Source: Catonia carolina (Eukaryota; Arthropoda; Insecta; Hemiptera; Achilidae). Taken from it: 64,000 nucleotides of DNA. Below, piece after piece: positions 24,717 to 37,485 of the stretch. The translations under genes and the position numbers were made by a program. Below the pieces are notes generated by a model. That model did not search any database, was not told the origin of the DNA, and saw only the letters and a program-made list of their open reading frames with translations. Where the stretch lies: assembly GCA_035578175.1 (NCBI GenBank), contig JAQMRL010000003.1, positions 54,296,672 through 54,360,671 of the forward strand, in the 5' to 3' direction. Each line of letters begins with the position of its first letter. Position 1 is the stretch's first letter.

Positions 24717-25282
24717 GTAATAATAATGTAGGCCTATTTATTTATGTTCAATAATATAATACAATACATATATGAATAAGATACCATTAAACGTACATTA
24801 TTTATAAATAAAATAATACAAAAAATATAAAAAATATAAAAATATACAAATAATTATTATGAACTTCAGTACTACCTTATCTACAAAGAAAATCTTTCTG
24901 TAAACAAGAAAGGAACATTATGAAACATTCTTAATTAGATCACGAAACATTTTAATATGAACATTCTTAAGCCACTAAATTTACTTGCAAAATTTGGATA
25001 TTAATACTATTCCGGGCATACCATGGAGCATTTACTATATTCCTTGTTCTATGTAGGCTACTATGTTCTATGAGCACCTTGTTTTGAAAGCTTCAAATAT
25101 TTAATAGAATTATACAAAAATTCAGTAATATACGAGTATATTATATTTTTACCTAATTTAATAGTCTAACAGAAATTAATTTACGAACAATCTTTGTATT
25201 TTTTCTATAGCCTATTGTTAGTCTATAATGAAAGCCTGCTAAAAATAAAATCAGCTGTTCATAAACAGATGACTTAGGCCTA

Positions 25283-25618
25283 TTTTTTTTTTTTTTTTGT
25301 AATCCCTAATGTGTGTACGTTGCAATCTGTTCAATTCAGAACAATAAGCAACCCCATGACCCAATGAGATGAGGATGATGTGTATGACGTGTAAATGAGG
25401 TATAGTCTTGTACAGACTCAGGTCGACCATTCCTGAGAGAGTATGGTTAATTGAACCCCAACCATCAAAGTACACCGGTAGCCACTGTCTAGCATTCAAA
25501 TCCGTATAAAAGTAACTACCTTTACTAGGATTTGAACCATGAACCTTCGTCTCCGAAAATCGGCTGTTAAACAGATGATTTTGGCGACGACTTTACCTCT
25601 AGACCAACCCGGTGGGTT
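25283..25618 (-). mobile_element. tRNA-derived SINE, family D, copy 1
   Basis: The head has GGTCTAGAGGTAAAGTCGTCGCC (split here as A-box region) and GGTTCAAATCCTAGTAAAGG (B box). A body of about 230 bases contains TTGGGGTTCAATTAACCATA and TGGGTCATGGGGTTGCTTAT. It ends at an A tract at 25283-25298. The copy at 41764 (+) matches along the whole length, so this family has a longer body than families A-C. Confidence 0.82.
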
Positions 25619-26399
25619 GACTTATTATAAAAAAGACATTATTTTATTGTTGGATCGCGGGCCGCGGTTGGAATGGCTGATGTATTAGTTTCCTAGATTG
25701 CACGTAATTTTTCGTTACGGTGAAGTTTGTTATTCTGTGATAAAACATTACATTTTATGATTTATTCAGTAAGGAATATTATTAGTTTTATTTAATTTTT
25801 GAAAAATTTCGTGAATTGCTTTATTTTAAATGTTTAATAACTTATTTCTTGAACTAATTTTTTCATTGCTGTCATTTTTATTAATTACTTTGTTGTCAAA
25901 TAATTTTGTTGAATAAATATATGTGGATTAATTTAATTAAATTTTACAATTTTACTTTACTAGAACGAGTTATAACAATATGTTATTTATAATTAATCAC
26001 AGAAAGGTGTTTACTGAAAAATAGTAAGAATTTTAACGTAGAGTATGAGTTGGCTACAATTATACGTTAATTACATTGTTAATTAGATTTTATATTGTTC
26101 TACAATAAAGAAATTACAATTCTTAATTAAAGAAATTGATATTAATTTTATTTCAGCGACTTCATAAAATTTTATTGTTTATCGGTATGAAATTAATGTT
26201 AAAAATCGTAATAAAATTTATATTAAAACTTGGTTGTTACTCAGTATATTCGTAATTACATTGTCACCTGCGCGCGCTGTTTTTATAATATATGAATCTT
26301 TCCTTCCTTAGTTTTCTCATTTTCTTTTTGTATTTCAATTAAATAAAATAATTTAAAAAGTAAGAAGTTAATTTCGGATAAGGAAAAACTGTTCGTTTA

Positions 26400-26900
26400 G
26401 TAGGCGTTGTTTGTAGGCAACGGTTGGTTGGATATAATGTAGAAGAGGGAGGAGTGGAGAGGATATCTCGCTCTCGAATTATACTCTCTCCAATGTTAGC
26501 TCGTGACAAATCGCTTTCCAATTCAGAATCTAATTAAAGAAAGTGGAAGTAATAAAAATATCACATTTCGACATTTGTTCTTTTTATTGGGTCGGTAAAG
26601 TCAAGAACAAAAAGAGGGAGCAAGGAAGCTAATGATCTCAATTTTCTTGGCTGCTGGAGGACTTTTAATTTTGAGAAATACACTTCCCTCCCTTGCAATT
26701 CAATAATTCATTTTTCATGCAACTTTAATTTTCGTCGCCATAATTCATGCATCGGTGGAATTGTAGAGAATGAAGTAGATGGTTGGGTTGTTTTAAGGAG
26801 GGGTTTAGCGCCGCCCAGAACCGATTTCAATTTAGAACACATGCAAAGCTGTTAGCAATGTCATTCATTTTCCAATAGGCAAAGTTAGTCTTATCCTTCT
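26400..26900. other. GC-moderate block, candidate conserved non-coding element
   Basis: No exon is supported. The block contains homeodomain-core rich sequence, for example CTTTAATTTTCGTCGCC and CATAATTCATGCATCGG, in surroundings that are otherwise very AT-rich. Such blocks occur as enhancers in the deserts around developmental genes like Nkx6, but that is inference from position and composition only. Confidence 0.25.
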
Positions 26901-27419
26901 TCTCTTTTATATTCAACAGACTCTCTTCGTCTGCATTATTACACTCTCTCCTTCTCTTTGATAGAATACGGTGAAAAGAGGTGGAATGGTAGTGGGGGAA
27001 AGATTTGAAAGTGATATTAATAAAATTGTATGAAAACTGCTATGAAGTTCCTTTTTCTAAGTTATAAAGAAACGCTTACGGTTCCTGTCTACATAAATAC
27101 TCTTTTTTCATCTCCGAGTTAAATCCAATGCTCTCTAAATCTTAACTGCTGAATCATGAACGTATTTTAGAAATTGGATATTAGATATTATTATTTTTAT
27201 AAAGACTGAAAAGGAATAAATTTTATCGTATTTTTTTTTTTTTATAAAATACATGGAAATATTTTCTTTCTTTTTTTAACTTATGTTGTTATAAACTTAG
27301 TCTAATATTATTTCGTTATTATTTACAAGTACCAAAATTAGGATTATATTAGACTACTATAATTTTTTTGAAATTTTGTACGCTATACAAAATAATACAG
27401 AAATATTTATCATGTTATC

Positions 27420-27840
27420 CTGGAGAGTGTTTGTACCTGAACTGCGGAAGTATGGGTATTGACAAAGAGACAGAAGGATCGCCTAAAAGCGGTGGAGATG
27501 AATTTCTGGAGGCGGAGCTATAGTGTGTCGCGGATCGATCAGATTCCGAATTCTGAAATTAGGAGAATAATCGGCGTTCGCAGAAAAAATTATGAATACC
27601 ATATCCCAGACGCAGTTAAAATGGTTTGGCCATTTGCAGAGGATGATGGAGGATGGTAGGTGGCCAAAGAGGGTATGGGAGTGGACGCCAGCCGGTAGAA
27701 CAAGGATGGGTAGGCCGGAAGCGACATGGTTGGATGGGGTGCAGGAGGCAATGTCTTTGCGGCGACTCTCCGTCGAGGACTGGCGAGACAGAAAGAGGTG
27801 GTGCTTAGGAAGCGAGATACGACTGGGGCTGTAAATCCTC
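27420..27840 (+). mobile_element. LINE C-terminal fragment, one frameshift
   Basis: Frame one reads LTKRQKDRLKAVEMNFWRR and RIDQIPNSEIRRIIGV; frame two continues with QLKWFGHLQRMMEDGRWPKR, WEWTPAGRTRMGRP and WRDRKRW. Together they are the end of an RTE/jockey-like LINE polyprotein (typical LKWFGHVxRMxxxRxPKx ... GRRxRGRP). A single frameshift near 27600 separates the halves, so it is a fairly recent but dead copy. Confidence 0.8.
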
Positions 27841-28886
27841 GCATGAATATATTTTATACAATATAATACCAAAATGCTATAGGTACGTATGATAGACTAT
27901 ATGTACAAATACAAAGAAAAAACTAACATGAAAGAAAGAAAAAACAAAGATTTTTTTATACCCAGTGGTATTATATCTTTGGGTAGGATATTAAATTTTA
28001 AAACCTCTGGTGTGAATCACTCCCACGACTTTATCTTGCCTTTGCAAATTATAAAGAATATAACCTAATTTATGTTTAATCATGAGGAATAATTGTAAAA
28101 TGAAAAACATACTATCTTAATTTTAATCATGAGTAGATGAAGCAAAATGAAAATCAATCTCTGAAGAACTTAAAAATACGTAAAATACAAAATACTAAAA
28201 TACTGAAATCCAATATTATATAGGCCTACTACCAAAAGAATCACTTGTCTGAGAAACCACACATGACCATTTTTATCAAAATTGAGTTAGTATTAAAAAT
28301 CTAATATTTCATGGCATTTCTATTATTTTATAGAGAAAACCACAAGTCCAGCTACAATAGTAGTATATTAAACCTGCAGAAAATTCTTTTTTGTTTGAGA
28401 AACAACATTAGAAATATTTTTATGGCCATCAGCAGAAAAATATGATAAGCCCGAAGAAATGTAGTATTAATTATTGTTTTCCTTGAAATTAAAATGAATA
28501 AAATATTTTACTACGTTTTTAATAACCTATATAGGCTAATCTTAAACAAATATTCTGTAAATTAATATTATATTAGCCTATAAATAGACTGGAGTATCCT
28601 AAGTAGGCCTAAAACAAGTTGCATTAGGTCTATTTATTTCGTCAATATGCATTTGTTTGAGAAAAACCACAAGTCCATGGGAAAATTCCCTCGTCTAACG
28701 ATATCCATTAAAAATAATAAAATGTTTATAAAAATTAATTTATTACTTTTTAAGAAGTACTTCAAATTCATGTCAAATAATTTTCAGCAATATGTATCAA
28801 TAAAATTAAAAAAAACTGTTTCTGTATTTCCTGAAAAAACATTTAAGTTAGACTCGTGTTGTTTCTCTATCAAGCGATTCAAATAT

Positions 28887-29058
28887 TTTTAAGATTATTT
28901 AAAATTGCATCAATAGCTTGGTTATTAGCGACTACGGTGGATGATGTTACTGGAACAGTATGTTTTGACTAGTGAAAATTTTCGGACCCTAGGCGGTAAT
29001 CAAATCCAGGATCTCCTCGTTGTAGGAGGCGTAGAAACACTACGCTACGGAGGCGGAA
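28887..29058 (-). mobile_element. tRNA-derived SINE, family A, copy 3 (degraded)
   Basis: On the minus strand the head reads GCCTCCGTAGCGTAGTG, the B-box region is worn (GATTTGATTACCGCC), and the body has CCGTAGTCGCTAATAACC and GATGCAATTTTAAATAAT. All correspond to the copies at 2387 and 21981. Confidence 0.72.
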
Positions 29059-29099
29059 ATTAAAAATAAATAAACATGAAATCTGATTAGCTATTTTTA

Positions 29100-31120
29100 T
29101 TGTGTTTTAACATTTGAAAATTTTCATCAGCTTCGTTAAGTTTTTTGTATTCTGACGGTTTCACTGTATCTTTTTCTGTTTGATATTTATACTGTTCTAG
29201 GTTTTTTCTCAATTTTTATTTAATCAATGAATATTATGAGGCTGGTCTTTCACTTAAGACGTTATTTGTCATAAGTCCTAATTGGTTAACATTGGCGTAG
29301 TCTAATCAATCAGATATGTTTTATAAGATAGGGGTCCCTAATAATAGTGTATTTTAATGTTCCTGAAGCCCTTGCACATAATCTTTATTAAATGTATATC
29401 GTTTTGAAATACATTCATTACATTTTGAATCGGTCGTTAAATAATGTTACTATTCGATTCTATCATATAAGTTATTTTATGTCCGGTAGACCTATAAAAA
29501 TTCTTTCAAAAATATTTCTATATAATTCAACGATTTTTATCTTCAGATGTATAATATAATAAATAAAATAAGAAAATATTCTGTGTAAAGAAGAAACTAA
29601 ATAAGGATGTAGGTGTTCTGGATAGAGACGACGGGTTGTATTCCAATATGAGCCCACAGTTTACGACCGGGCCACGTGTTCGGGAATTAGCCCCCTCAGC
29701 GCCAATAGATAGGAAAGAGTGGGCCAATCAGATGTGCATGTTTAGCTTTACAACCGTTCAACCTAACCCGACCTTCTGAATTTATTGCGGCCAAATATCA
29801 ACCGTAAATAACTCAAATCTATTTTGCTTATGTTATTAACTTGTTTCTCCTCTATTTCAAATATCAGTGATTCGCCACAAAAGACCGACCGATTGCAACT
29901 ACTGGGTCCATAAAACGCTTGCCAATAAATTGAATTCAACTTAAATTTACTTATTTGTTTGAAATGCTATGTATTCTATTTGAATAATTAATGGTCTTGT
30001 TTGGATAACAATATAACATCCCAGTGGCTGTCACTTCGAAACGTTCAGATTTGTTGTATCGATACGAAAATAATAAATAAACAACCAACAAGTCAGGGTT
30101 TATTCGGTTTTAGATTAATCGCTTAATTCCACAACGCCAGGAAAATCACATTATTTTTAAAAACAATTATTGTTTTCATCTGAAAAACAATAATAAACGG
30201 TATTTCATAACGTAAACAACAATACAGTATTCATTTATTTAATTAAATCATAAGTTATCTTCGAAGCTTGTAAAATAAAATTGTGAATAAATTTTTAGAT
30301 AAAAGTTACATTCTAAGATGATTGAAACATTTTTGCCTAATTGTAATTTATCTGTAGTAAAAAACATTGTTATGGGCCAGAAAAAATTGACTAATGAGGA
30401 TGAATAAAAAGACAACACAATTGTTGAAATTAACAATAAATATTTTTAATATTCTTGTAAAAATTTTGCAATTAGATAAATAGTATAGTACCCTAAATGT
30501 GACAAGTGGGTTATAATGTAAGTTAAGTAAAACAATATTTTAAAACAAACTGAAAATAGATAAATTTATTAGAAGCTGAGAAAAGAATAATTAAAGCTTG
30601 CATAAATAAAAGCAATTGTAAGGAAAATGAGTTAAGATTGCTTTAAATGGACAAATATACAAAAATATAAAGACAATAAAAATCGAGATAAGGAAAAAGA
30701 AAACAACTTTCCTAGAACATCTAACCAGAACACCTGAAAATATATAATTATAAGAAGATTGATACAAAAGCCATGAAAACAAAAAAGCCCAATTTTTTAA
30801 TAAATGAACTAAAAGCAGACATGAAAACATTGAACATAATATTGGAAGATTTAAAACTTGGAATAATTTGAAAAATATCAAAAATAGTGATTCAAAGTTA
30901 TAAATCAGAGGAATAAAATAAGCAAACGATAAAGAAAGAAAAGGTCGTAGAGAATAAAAGAATTTTGGAAAAAAGAAAACTAAAAAATCTTTTTTAGAAA
31001 GCTAAGCTAAAATTTACCTAAGCGAAAGTTAAAAAATTTAACACTATTAATATGCAAATAGAATAGTCACTAGTAGCCCGTAAAAGAAAATTGAAAAAGA
31101 AAGAAAATGAGACTTAAATT
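29100..31120. other. Gene-free AT-rich stretch
   Basis: No exon or recognised element is seen. A GC-richer patch at about 29630-29790 contains TTTATTGCGGCC and GCCAATCAG and could be a regulatory element or an old repeat. The remainder is low complexity. Confidence 0.4.
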
Positions 31121-31129
31121 GAAATCCTT

Positions 31130-31480
31130 CTAGTAGCTATTAACATTTTGAGACATCGGAGAGCGATAAATATTCCTAATAATTGGGCACGTAATATTAC
31201 TGGAGAGAATACCAGTGAAAAATGCATAAAAGTAATTTTTTTATTGAACAATTACTATACACAATCAGTAAGAAGTAAGAATCCCCTTCATTTATGGGGG
31301 ACTGCTAGTAACAGTAATATAAATATTATTCAAAGGTTTCAGAATGAAGTACTATTAAGAAATTTGGTAAATGCTCCTTGGTATGCAAGAAACATTGTAG
31401 TGTACGCGTAGGCCTACATTCCATTTTTTAAAGAAGAAATAAGAAGACTTAGCGAAAAATATCACGTTAAGTAATCATTT
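31130..31480 (+). mobile_element. Jockey-like LINE C-terminal fragment
   Basis: The frame from 31148 contains LHLWGTASNSNINIIQRFQN and LLRNLVNAPWYARN, the standard jockey-type end (YGIQLWGTASNSNIEILQRFQ...IVNAPWYVRN). A second frame continues with FKEEIRRLSEKYH. The start and tail are missing. It belongs to the same broad family as the relics at 24590 and 61126. Confidence 0.82.
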
Positions 31481-31499
31481 CAAATCGAATTTACGTAAA

Positions 31500-31660
31500 A
31501 TAAAATACCGGCTGGCACAGTCGTTCTGGCTGGATGTCGACGATCTGTATTTGCAATCCTCCTGATGAATCCGCTTCGGAGCCAGGGGTGCGAGCCGAGG
31601 GAAGCCCTCGGCGTTTATTCTGGAGTCCGGTCAGGAAATGACTGACTGACAGAATCTGAT
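31500..31660. other. GC-rich patch of unknown nature
   Basis: The patch has GCCGAGGGAAGCCCTCGGC, a 9-base perfect hairpin-forming GCCGAGGG...CCCTCGGC, in AT-rich flanks, and closes with a GACTGACTGACAG motif. It looks like a transposon end or short repeat, but no partner was found here. Confidence 0.3.
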
Positions 31661-32269
31661 ATCAAACGCGAATAAGGGAAAAAATACCCGTATACAAATT
31701 TAATTAAAATAGAGATGTTAAATGAAGAATTCAAAGATTATCAAATAGAGTTTGCGATTATAATAATGACGTCCGAATATAAAAGTTAGTTAAAGATTAG
31801 AAGAATACCTTCAAAATAACTTAAGGCCTATTATACTGGCTGGAGGATACATCTGCTAAGTTCGCAGTCAAAGTACCTCTGTTTAGGCCGCTATAAAAAT
31901 TCACAATTATATGAAAAGGTTGAATTGGGAAAACCGAAGAGTATTCAAAACATAAATCATTAATACGTAAAATATTCAAGAAAAGCTCTCCTTGCATTTC
32001 TTTACATAATTTATTTATTTTACTAATTTATTTATTTACTCGTTTTTGGTTACTAAAAACAACCCTGGGTGTGAACTTGACATATTGTATGATGCTTTCA
32101 TAATATTTTACCTAAACATTTAAATCAAATGCGTTTTTAAATTAGTAGGCTACTATAACCATGCCTAGCCTATTTGTAATTTCAAACAAAATTTTCAAAA
32201 ATGGAATCCTATTAATAAACGGAATAGTGGAATTGCCGCCCTGAAAAGTTTTCATCCTTTCAAGCTATC

Positions 32270-32670
32270 TAGGATGTTGAGTGAACAAAGATTGGAGTAA
32301 CACAACAGAGATTCCAGTAAGAAGAAGGGCGGTGGGAAGATCTCGAAGAAGATAGCAGTAGTCGAGATGTACGAGTCGGAATTTCTCGTGTTTGTGTATA
32401 TTATGTGTAGGATTGTTTGTGAGTTCGGAACAGGCTTATGCCTAAACCAGGGTAGTAAGAAGAAGAAGAAGATAACAGAGCTTAAATCACGTAGGTATTG
32501 GACAAACCCGTACTACCTTTAAAAATTTAGCAAAATTTTATGCAGTATTGATATTAAACTTCCACTCCAAATTAGATTAAACCGCTGCTACGTTTCGGTG
32601 TTATTGTACGTGGTAGAGGCTTGGATTTTGAATCAAAATGTGATAAGAAGACTCGAGGTAAGTAAGGAAT
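32270..32670 (+). mobile_element. LINE fragments (two pieces of RTE-like family)
   Basis: From 32270 to 32475 is a 3' end (RRAVGRSRRR, then GAGTTCGGAACAGGC and an AGAAGAAG tail) resembling the fragment at 1-165. From 32520 to 32670 a second piece reads LPLQIRLNRCYVSVLLYVVE and AWILNQNVIRRLEV. The latter corresponds to the [18 protein letters not shown] region of the LINE at 45599-46950 and is a 5' piece, so this is two separate insertions or a rearrangement. Confidence 0.7.
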
Positions 32671-33754
32671 ACACCCTAATTACCCTATTGTAAATACGTG
32701 TACCAATATTTTCATTTCGTACATAAATTTCACCTATCGTATACTAACTAGGATTTCTTTGAGGATTAATCAATGAAACTTATTATTTATTTTTATTTAT
32801 TTATTAGGTATTGTAGATTAACTAAGAAATTCGAATACTCTATTCATGAACAGACTTTACAGTGATATTGTAATATCTAAAAAAAATGTTAAGCTAACTA
32901 ACAGACGTCTAAATATTTTGACAGATTATTTGAAAATTGATCTACATTGTGCATAAATAAATTTAGGTGCCTATTTTATGTTATTTTATTGAAATAACTA
33001 GTTTAATGTACCTTGTAAATTTTTCTATTCATTGATTCGGTATATTATTTATGTATTAAATACATAAAAAATATATTTAAATAACGAGGACATTCATGAA
33101 ATAATTGATGAAACTTTCCCCGTTTACTGATTAATGAATCCGTTACGTGACTATTTCATTGCAGGACAACATATTCTAATGACAATGTGAAAATGTACCA
33201 CCGGCCCGCTCAGAAAACAATTAATCAACATGATGGCGTTTCACATGCATTCTGTTATTAAATAACAAATGATAAAACGTCGTACTGATCTGTGTAGTGT
33301 AAATGTATACTGGACAAAATGTACATAGTGTTATGTACAAGTCCCTGCTGATCTGACTTGTTTTTTTCCGTTTATTTATCTAGCGATGACGTCGTCCGAA
33401 TGCGTACAGTTCACTTGTTTATTGTATCAACAAAAAATTTCTAACAAAACACAAACGAACAATTTTTAAACTTTTGTTTTGTATCTGATACTTTGAATAG
33501 TCCATTTTTTAATATTGAAATTAATGACCTCTTTTAAACTTTCTTTCTATATTCTTGTCAATTTATTACAGGTATTTTAACGTAGTCTACAACATTAAAA
33601 AATGCTAGATGTTATATCAATAGTAAATGCGAATTTATACTAATATTACAAAGAAAAAGCGTGTTTTTTTGTGTACAGGTTAATTTCCAAAACTACTAAC
33701 CGGATTTTCATGATTTTGACAGCGTATTTGCAATTTTATATTTACATTTTATTT

Positions 33755-33985
33755 TTAAGTTTTCAAAGGCCTTCGGGCCAGCCCAGACAGTCAGCTGGTA
33801 GAAAGTCGCTATTATTTGTTAAGTAACACCGGTTGGGCAAGCGACTTTGTATGGTGACCAGTTGACAGCCATCCATGAACAAACTCTACTGGGGGGGTCC
33901 CTGTTCAAACTCAAGTTTAATCTACATTTAAAAAATACAGCAAAAAGCAGCGATCAAATTGGGTAGTTGTCAACAATGTACAGTT
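33755..33985 (+). repeat. Dispersed repeat T, fragment 2
   Basis: Shares GGTGACCAGTTGACAGCC, CTACTGGGGGG and CAGCGATCAAATTGGGTAG with the segments at 23420 and 49512. It lies inside the possible Helitron at 33633-34286. Confidence 0.5.
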
Positions 33986-34065
33986 CCCAATAACAAAATA
34001 AAACCCAAAAAAATTAAAAAAAGTTTTCAAAAATTATAACCCTAAGGGTCCTAATTAAGATTTTC

Positions 34066-34068
<3 letters not shown>

Positions 34069-34132
<64 letters not shown>
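34069..34132. repeat. (GT)32 microsatellite
   Basis: Perfect dinucleotide repeat of 64 bases followed by an imperfect GTGCGTGCGTG extension. The Cys-Val frame across it is an artefact of the repeat. Confidence 0.97.
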
Positions 34133-34137
<5 letters not shown>

Positions 34138-34301
34138 CGTGGGGGAATTTATCAAAAAGTTGTGTGTGTGCTTGTGCGTGTACGTTGGAGTAATACAGTC
34201 GATCTAGCTGCTACACGAATTTCTATTACATATTCATATTTAAAAAATTGATTATACATTTTCCTCGTGCGAATCCGCGCGGTTATGCAAGTAAATAATA
34301 A

Positions 34302-35420
34302 ATAAAAATCCCTTTCATGAGACGACGCGTCTCATAGCTGGTGACAATTTTAAAAAAGGCTTACCTTTGACTTACGGCAAAAACCATTCGTGATTTCTGT
34401 ATCTTCTCTTTAAGGGTACCCGGAACGAAGAAAATTGAAAAATTTTCACAAATCCGGTTGAAATTGGACGTTGTTGAAATTCAGCGTTTCCGCATCTAAT
34501 GATGTAGGCCTACATTTTGTTGGGGATTTTGCAGTTTTATTCAATAAAGAAAATTAAAAATAAGTTGAACCCTTACGTTATTTTCTAAACGTTACCAGTT
34601 TTCATAAACATATCTTTTTTTTGAATGACAAAGGATAAATTCATAATTTTGTTTTTGTTTTAAAACTTTAAGTTGGCATTAGACCAGCTGTGAATGTAAC
34701 AGTTGAGGAATTTCCAGATTATGATCCTGGAATGCATTAGAGGTAACTATTTTGCAGTGCATAATATGTTTTCTTTTAGTTTTTCTTGTTTCCCGTAAAT
34801 AGCAATTTTTGTCACAAAAGGAACATTTTCTCAATCAACTGAGAACGGATTTTAATGAAATTTTTGCACAGCCTTTCATACCATAATTGCAATATACTGA
34901 GTTAGGTAATATTACAGTAAAATAATGGTTGTAAATATTTATTTTCCACTTAAATAGGAAAAAATTATGCTTTTCAAAAGTGGTAATACCCAAAAACACA
35001 TTTTCTTGTCTTCCTAACAATATATAAAGATGCTACTAATTCTGTGGGTGTAGAATAACCTGCAAAGTAACCACAAAAAAATTAGACAGGACAACTGTAA
35101 TGGTTTTAGAGAATAGGTATGTTCCTTACATTAACACTACGGAGATAGGCATTTCGGGTAGCTACCCTTAAGAGGAATTGAATCGCACTTTTTTTATTTC
35201 CAAATTCCGACTTTGTTTTCTTTACTTCCGGTTTTGGGCAACTTCCGGTCGAAACCGGAACTTCAAACCCAATTCAGGCTCACTAACTTTTTTATAGATT
35301 ACGAATCCGAAAACTGTTTGTTGCTATCTCTTGTAGTTTCTGGCATCTGGGTGTGGCGGATGGATGGACGGACGGATTAAGGAAAGTGGATCAATTTTTT
35401 AAATCTATCCTATTACATCA
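34302..35420 (+). repeat. Unclassified dispersed repeat Q, long copy
   Basis: The first 130 bases (TTTCATGAGACGACGCGTCTCAT, split as a palindromic head) and the last 260 bases (ACTTCCGG..TTGGG...AAACTGTTTGTTGCTAT...GGCATCTGGGTGTG) match the copy at 48268-48900. The 700 bases between are absent from that copy, so one is a deletion derivative of the other. GAGACG/CGTCTC forms a short perfect palindrome at the start. Confidence 0.68.
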
Positions 35421-35785
35421 GGCACGTGGCCAGAGGTTTGAGGGGCTTCATCCATCCCCCTCCGAACGGAAAATTCACATTTCGTACTAAACTAATACGT
35501 AATAAACTAATAATAAATTTCCGGTCAGGTCTGACAGTTTCTCATCGGTCGTTTTCATTAGCTATGCAAAACGTATTTTTTCTGAAATAGCATTTATTAC
35601 TGCTCAATCCGTTAATTTCCTTCTCCGGAAGAGTTAACATATGCTATTCAGATACGTTGGGTTAATTAAATGAAGAGTTTTTTCAGAGAATGGGATGTCG
35701 GCCTGAGCTGTTATTGACGATTGAATAGTGCAAGTTGAACTAACTTGGACATATCGTGAGACACGGGTATAAGTAATTTTTTGCT

Positions 35786-35935
35786 GGCAAGAGGCGTAGT
35801 GGTCAGCGCAACTGGTTCGTTCGCTTGGAATCCCGGGTTCAATTCCCGGTCAGATTTGGAAATTTTTCTCTCATTTTCATCTATCACCCTTCATTAACTG
35901 GATTAGCATTTATGTGCAAAACAGTCAAACGTAAT
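35786..35935 (+). mobile_element. tRNA-derived SINE, family C, copy 2
   Basis: The head reads GGCGTAGTGGTCAGCGC and CCCGGGTTCAATTCCCGG, followed by a body with TTTCATCTATCACCC, matching the minus-strand copy at 20491-20663 (TTTTCATCTACCATCC). Confidence 0.68.
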
Positions 35936-35939
35936 ATAA

Positions 35940-37480
35940 ATGTTCAGACTCCTTAAAATACCTATTCAGAGTCAGGTTCAGATAATTTTAAAGCCTGATA
36001 AGGTAAACGGATATCCTGGCTCGCTAGTCTGAGGAAGTAGTTAAAGTTACTTCGGTCGAACTTTCTCCAGCAGCAGTAGATAAAATCTTTATTGCCATGA
36101 TGATAATCGACTTCCGGAACGCGCTTACTGATAATATCTAAAAAAATATCTGATTTATTGTATCAGCTGAAGACGATCTAAATGGTTTGTTATCGCTGCC
36201 AGAATGTTTTTCAATCTTTTTACAATTTAAGGCCTACTAGATGAATATTAATTCAAATTTGTGCAGCAAAGTAGGATAACCATACGTCTGGGGTTTTCCA
36301 GAATAGTCCTGTTTTTTACAGGCTGTCCGGGAAATTATCCTGGGCTTAGAAATGTCCGGGTTTGGTAAAGTAAAGATCCAGAATTTAGTTTCTCATCTTT
36401 CAAGTCAAAACTTTGAAAAATTGTCTTAATTTAAATGTTCTGTTTCAAATATTAAAGAATTGGATTTAATTATTTAAAAAATTCGGAAGATTATAATAAT
36501 TAAATACTATATGAGATATTTTTTACCTGCAGACCAATTCTGAAATATTAGTTAGGCTTATTACAAAAAATTCAGAATTTTTTTTTAGAATAACTGTAGA
36601 CAATGCAGCCAATACATAATATTCTATGTCTATTGCGGTTTAAAATGGTCAACTATAATATTTGTTGAAGTTTGAGGGTATTTTCATATGATAAAAGAAA
36701 ACGAGTGTGAAAAGAGTTTAACATGGGTAGTGTGCTGTTGATGCTTATTAAAGTGGTAAGTTTGAAGTAAACTTATGGTGACAGAGGGTCAATTTTACCC
36801 CACCTACCCCCTTCTAGCAAAAAGACATTGATTCTCCATTACATGAAGGACGGCGGTTTTTCTCGCGTTAAGCGGACTAACTTTAACTTACATTGTTCCA
36901 AAATCAAGCGGGCCGTGACGGGTCCTGCTACCGTAGCTTTAGTCGAGCCAAGCCCATGAATACAAGATCCCTAAACCCAATAAAAACACCGGCAGAATAA
37001 AACACTCGTAAACTTTAGTTTCAGTACCTGGCCTTGCAACGACATATGGCGTTTCTAGCAGTTTCCTTCTTGCCTTATTGCCCATCGAGATGTAAGGTGG
37101 ATTCAATTTTTCTTATTCCAAGAGCCTTGTTTCTCATTGCTTTTAAAACTACTACTCTTCATGCTACTACTATCTCTTTCTATTTTATCCATTCTCGTAG
37201 TATTTCTTTCTCTTTCTTACTACATTCCCCTTTTATATTTTATAGTACCAAAATTGTATTGCATACTGTTTTGTATTGTAGTACTACAATTTTATTGTAT
37301 AACATTGTATTACACTACCCTTAACTTGTATATAAAAATATATTTAGGGCCAAAACATACGGCATGCAATAAGTATTTACTGAGATTAGACAATAATAGG
37401 CAATTTGTTATTGCTACTCCTCAGATGTACCTCAGTTTTGAAGTTTTCTACGTATTTATAATATTGGTTGAAATTTTGTT
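35940..37480. other. Gene-free AT-rich stretch
   Basis: No exon is supported. Near 36285 the sequence CATACGTCTGGGG...CTGTCCGGGAAAT resembles transposon ends seen in other insects, but no matching partner end was located. Confidence 0.35.
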
Positions 37481-37485
37481 AATTA

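Larger units (their letters stand above)
33633..34286 (+). mobile_element. Possible non-autonomous Helitron containing a (GT)n tract
   Basis: The left end TTATACTAATATTACAAAG and the sub-terminal CTACTAACCGGATTTTCATGA resemble the 5' end of the Helitron at 16601. A CG-rich CCGCGCGG followed by GCAAGT near 34275 could be its 3' hairpin and end. The first base pair is not the canonical TC, so the boundaries are uncertain. Confidence 0.35.

Noticed and set aside
27483..27872. 129-codon minus-strand frame.
   Set aside because: Antisense to the LINE fragment WFGHLQRM...GRTRMGRP on the plus strand.
30591..30881. 96-codon minus-strand frame rich in Phe, Leu and Ile resembling a membrane protein.
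   Set aside because: It is the complement of an A-rich purine tract; composition alone explains the apparent hydrophobicity, and no splice or start context supports it.
34069..34251. 60-codon plus-strand frame rich in Cys-Val.
   Set aside because: It is a translation of the (GT)n microsatellite.
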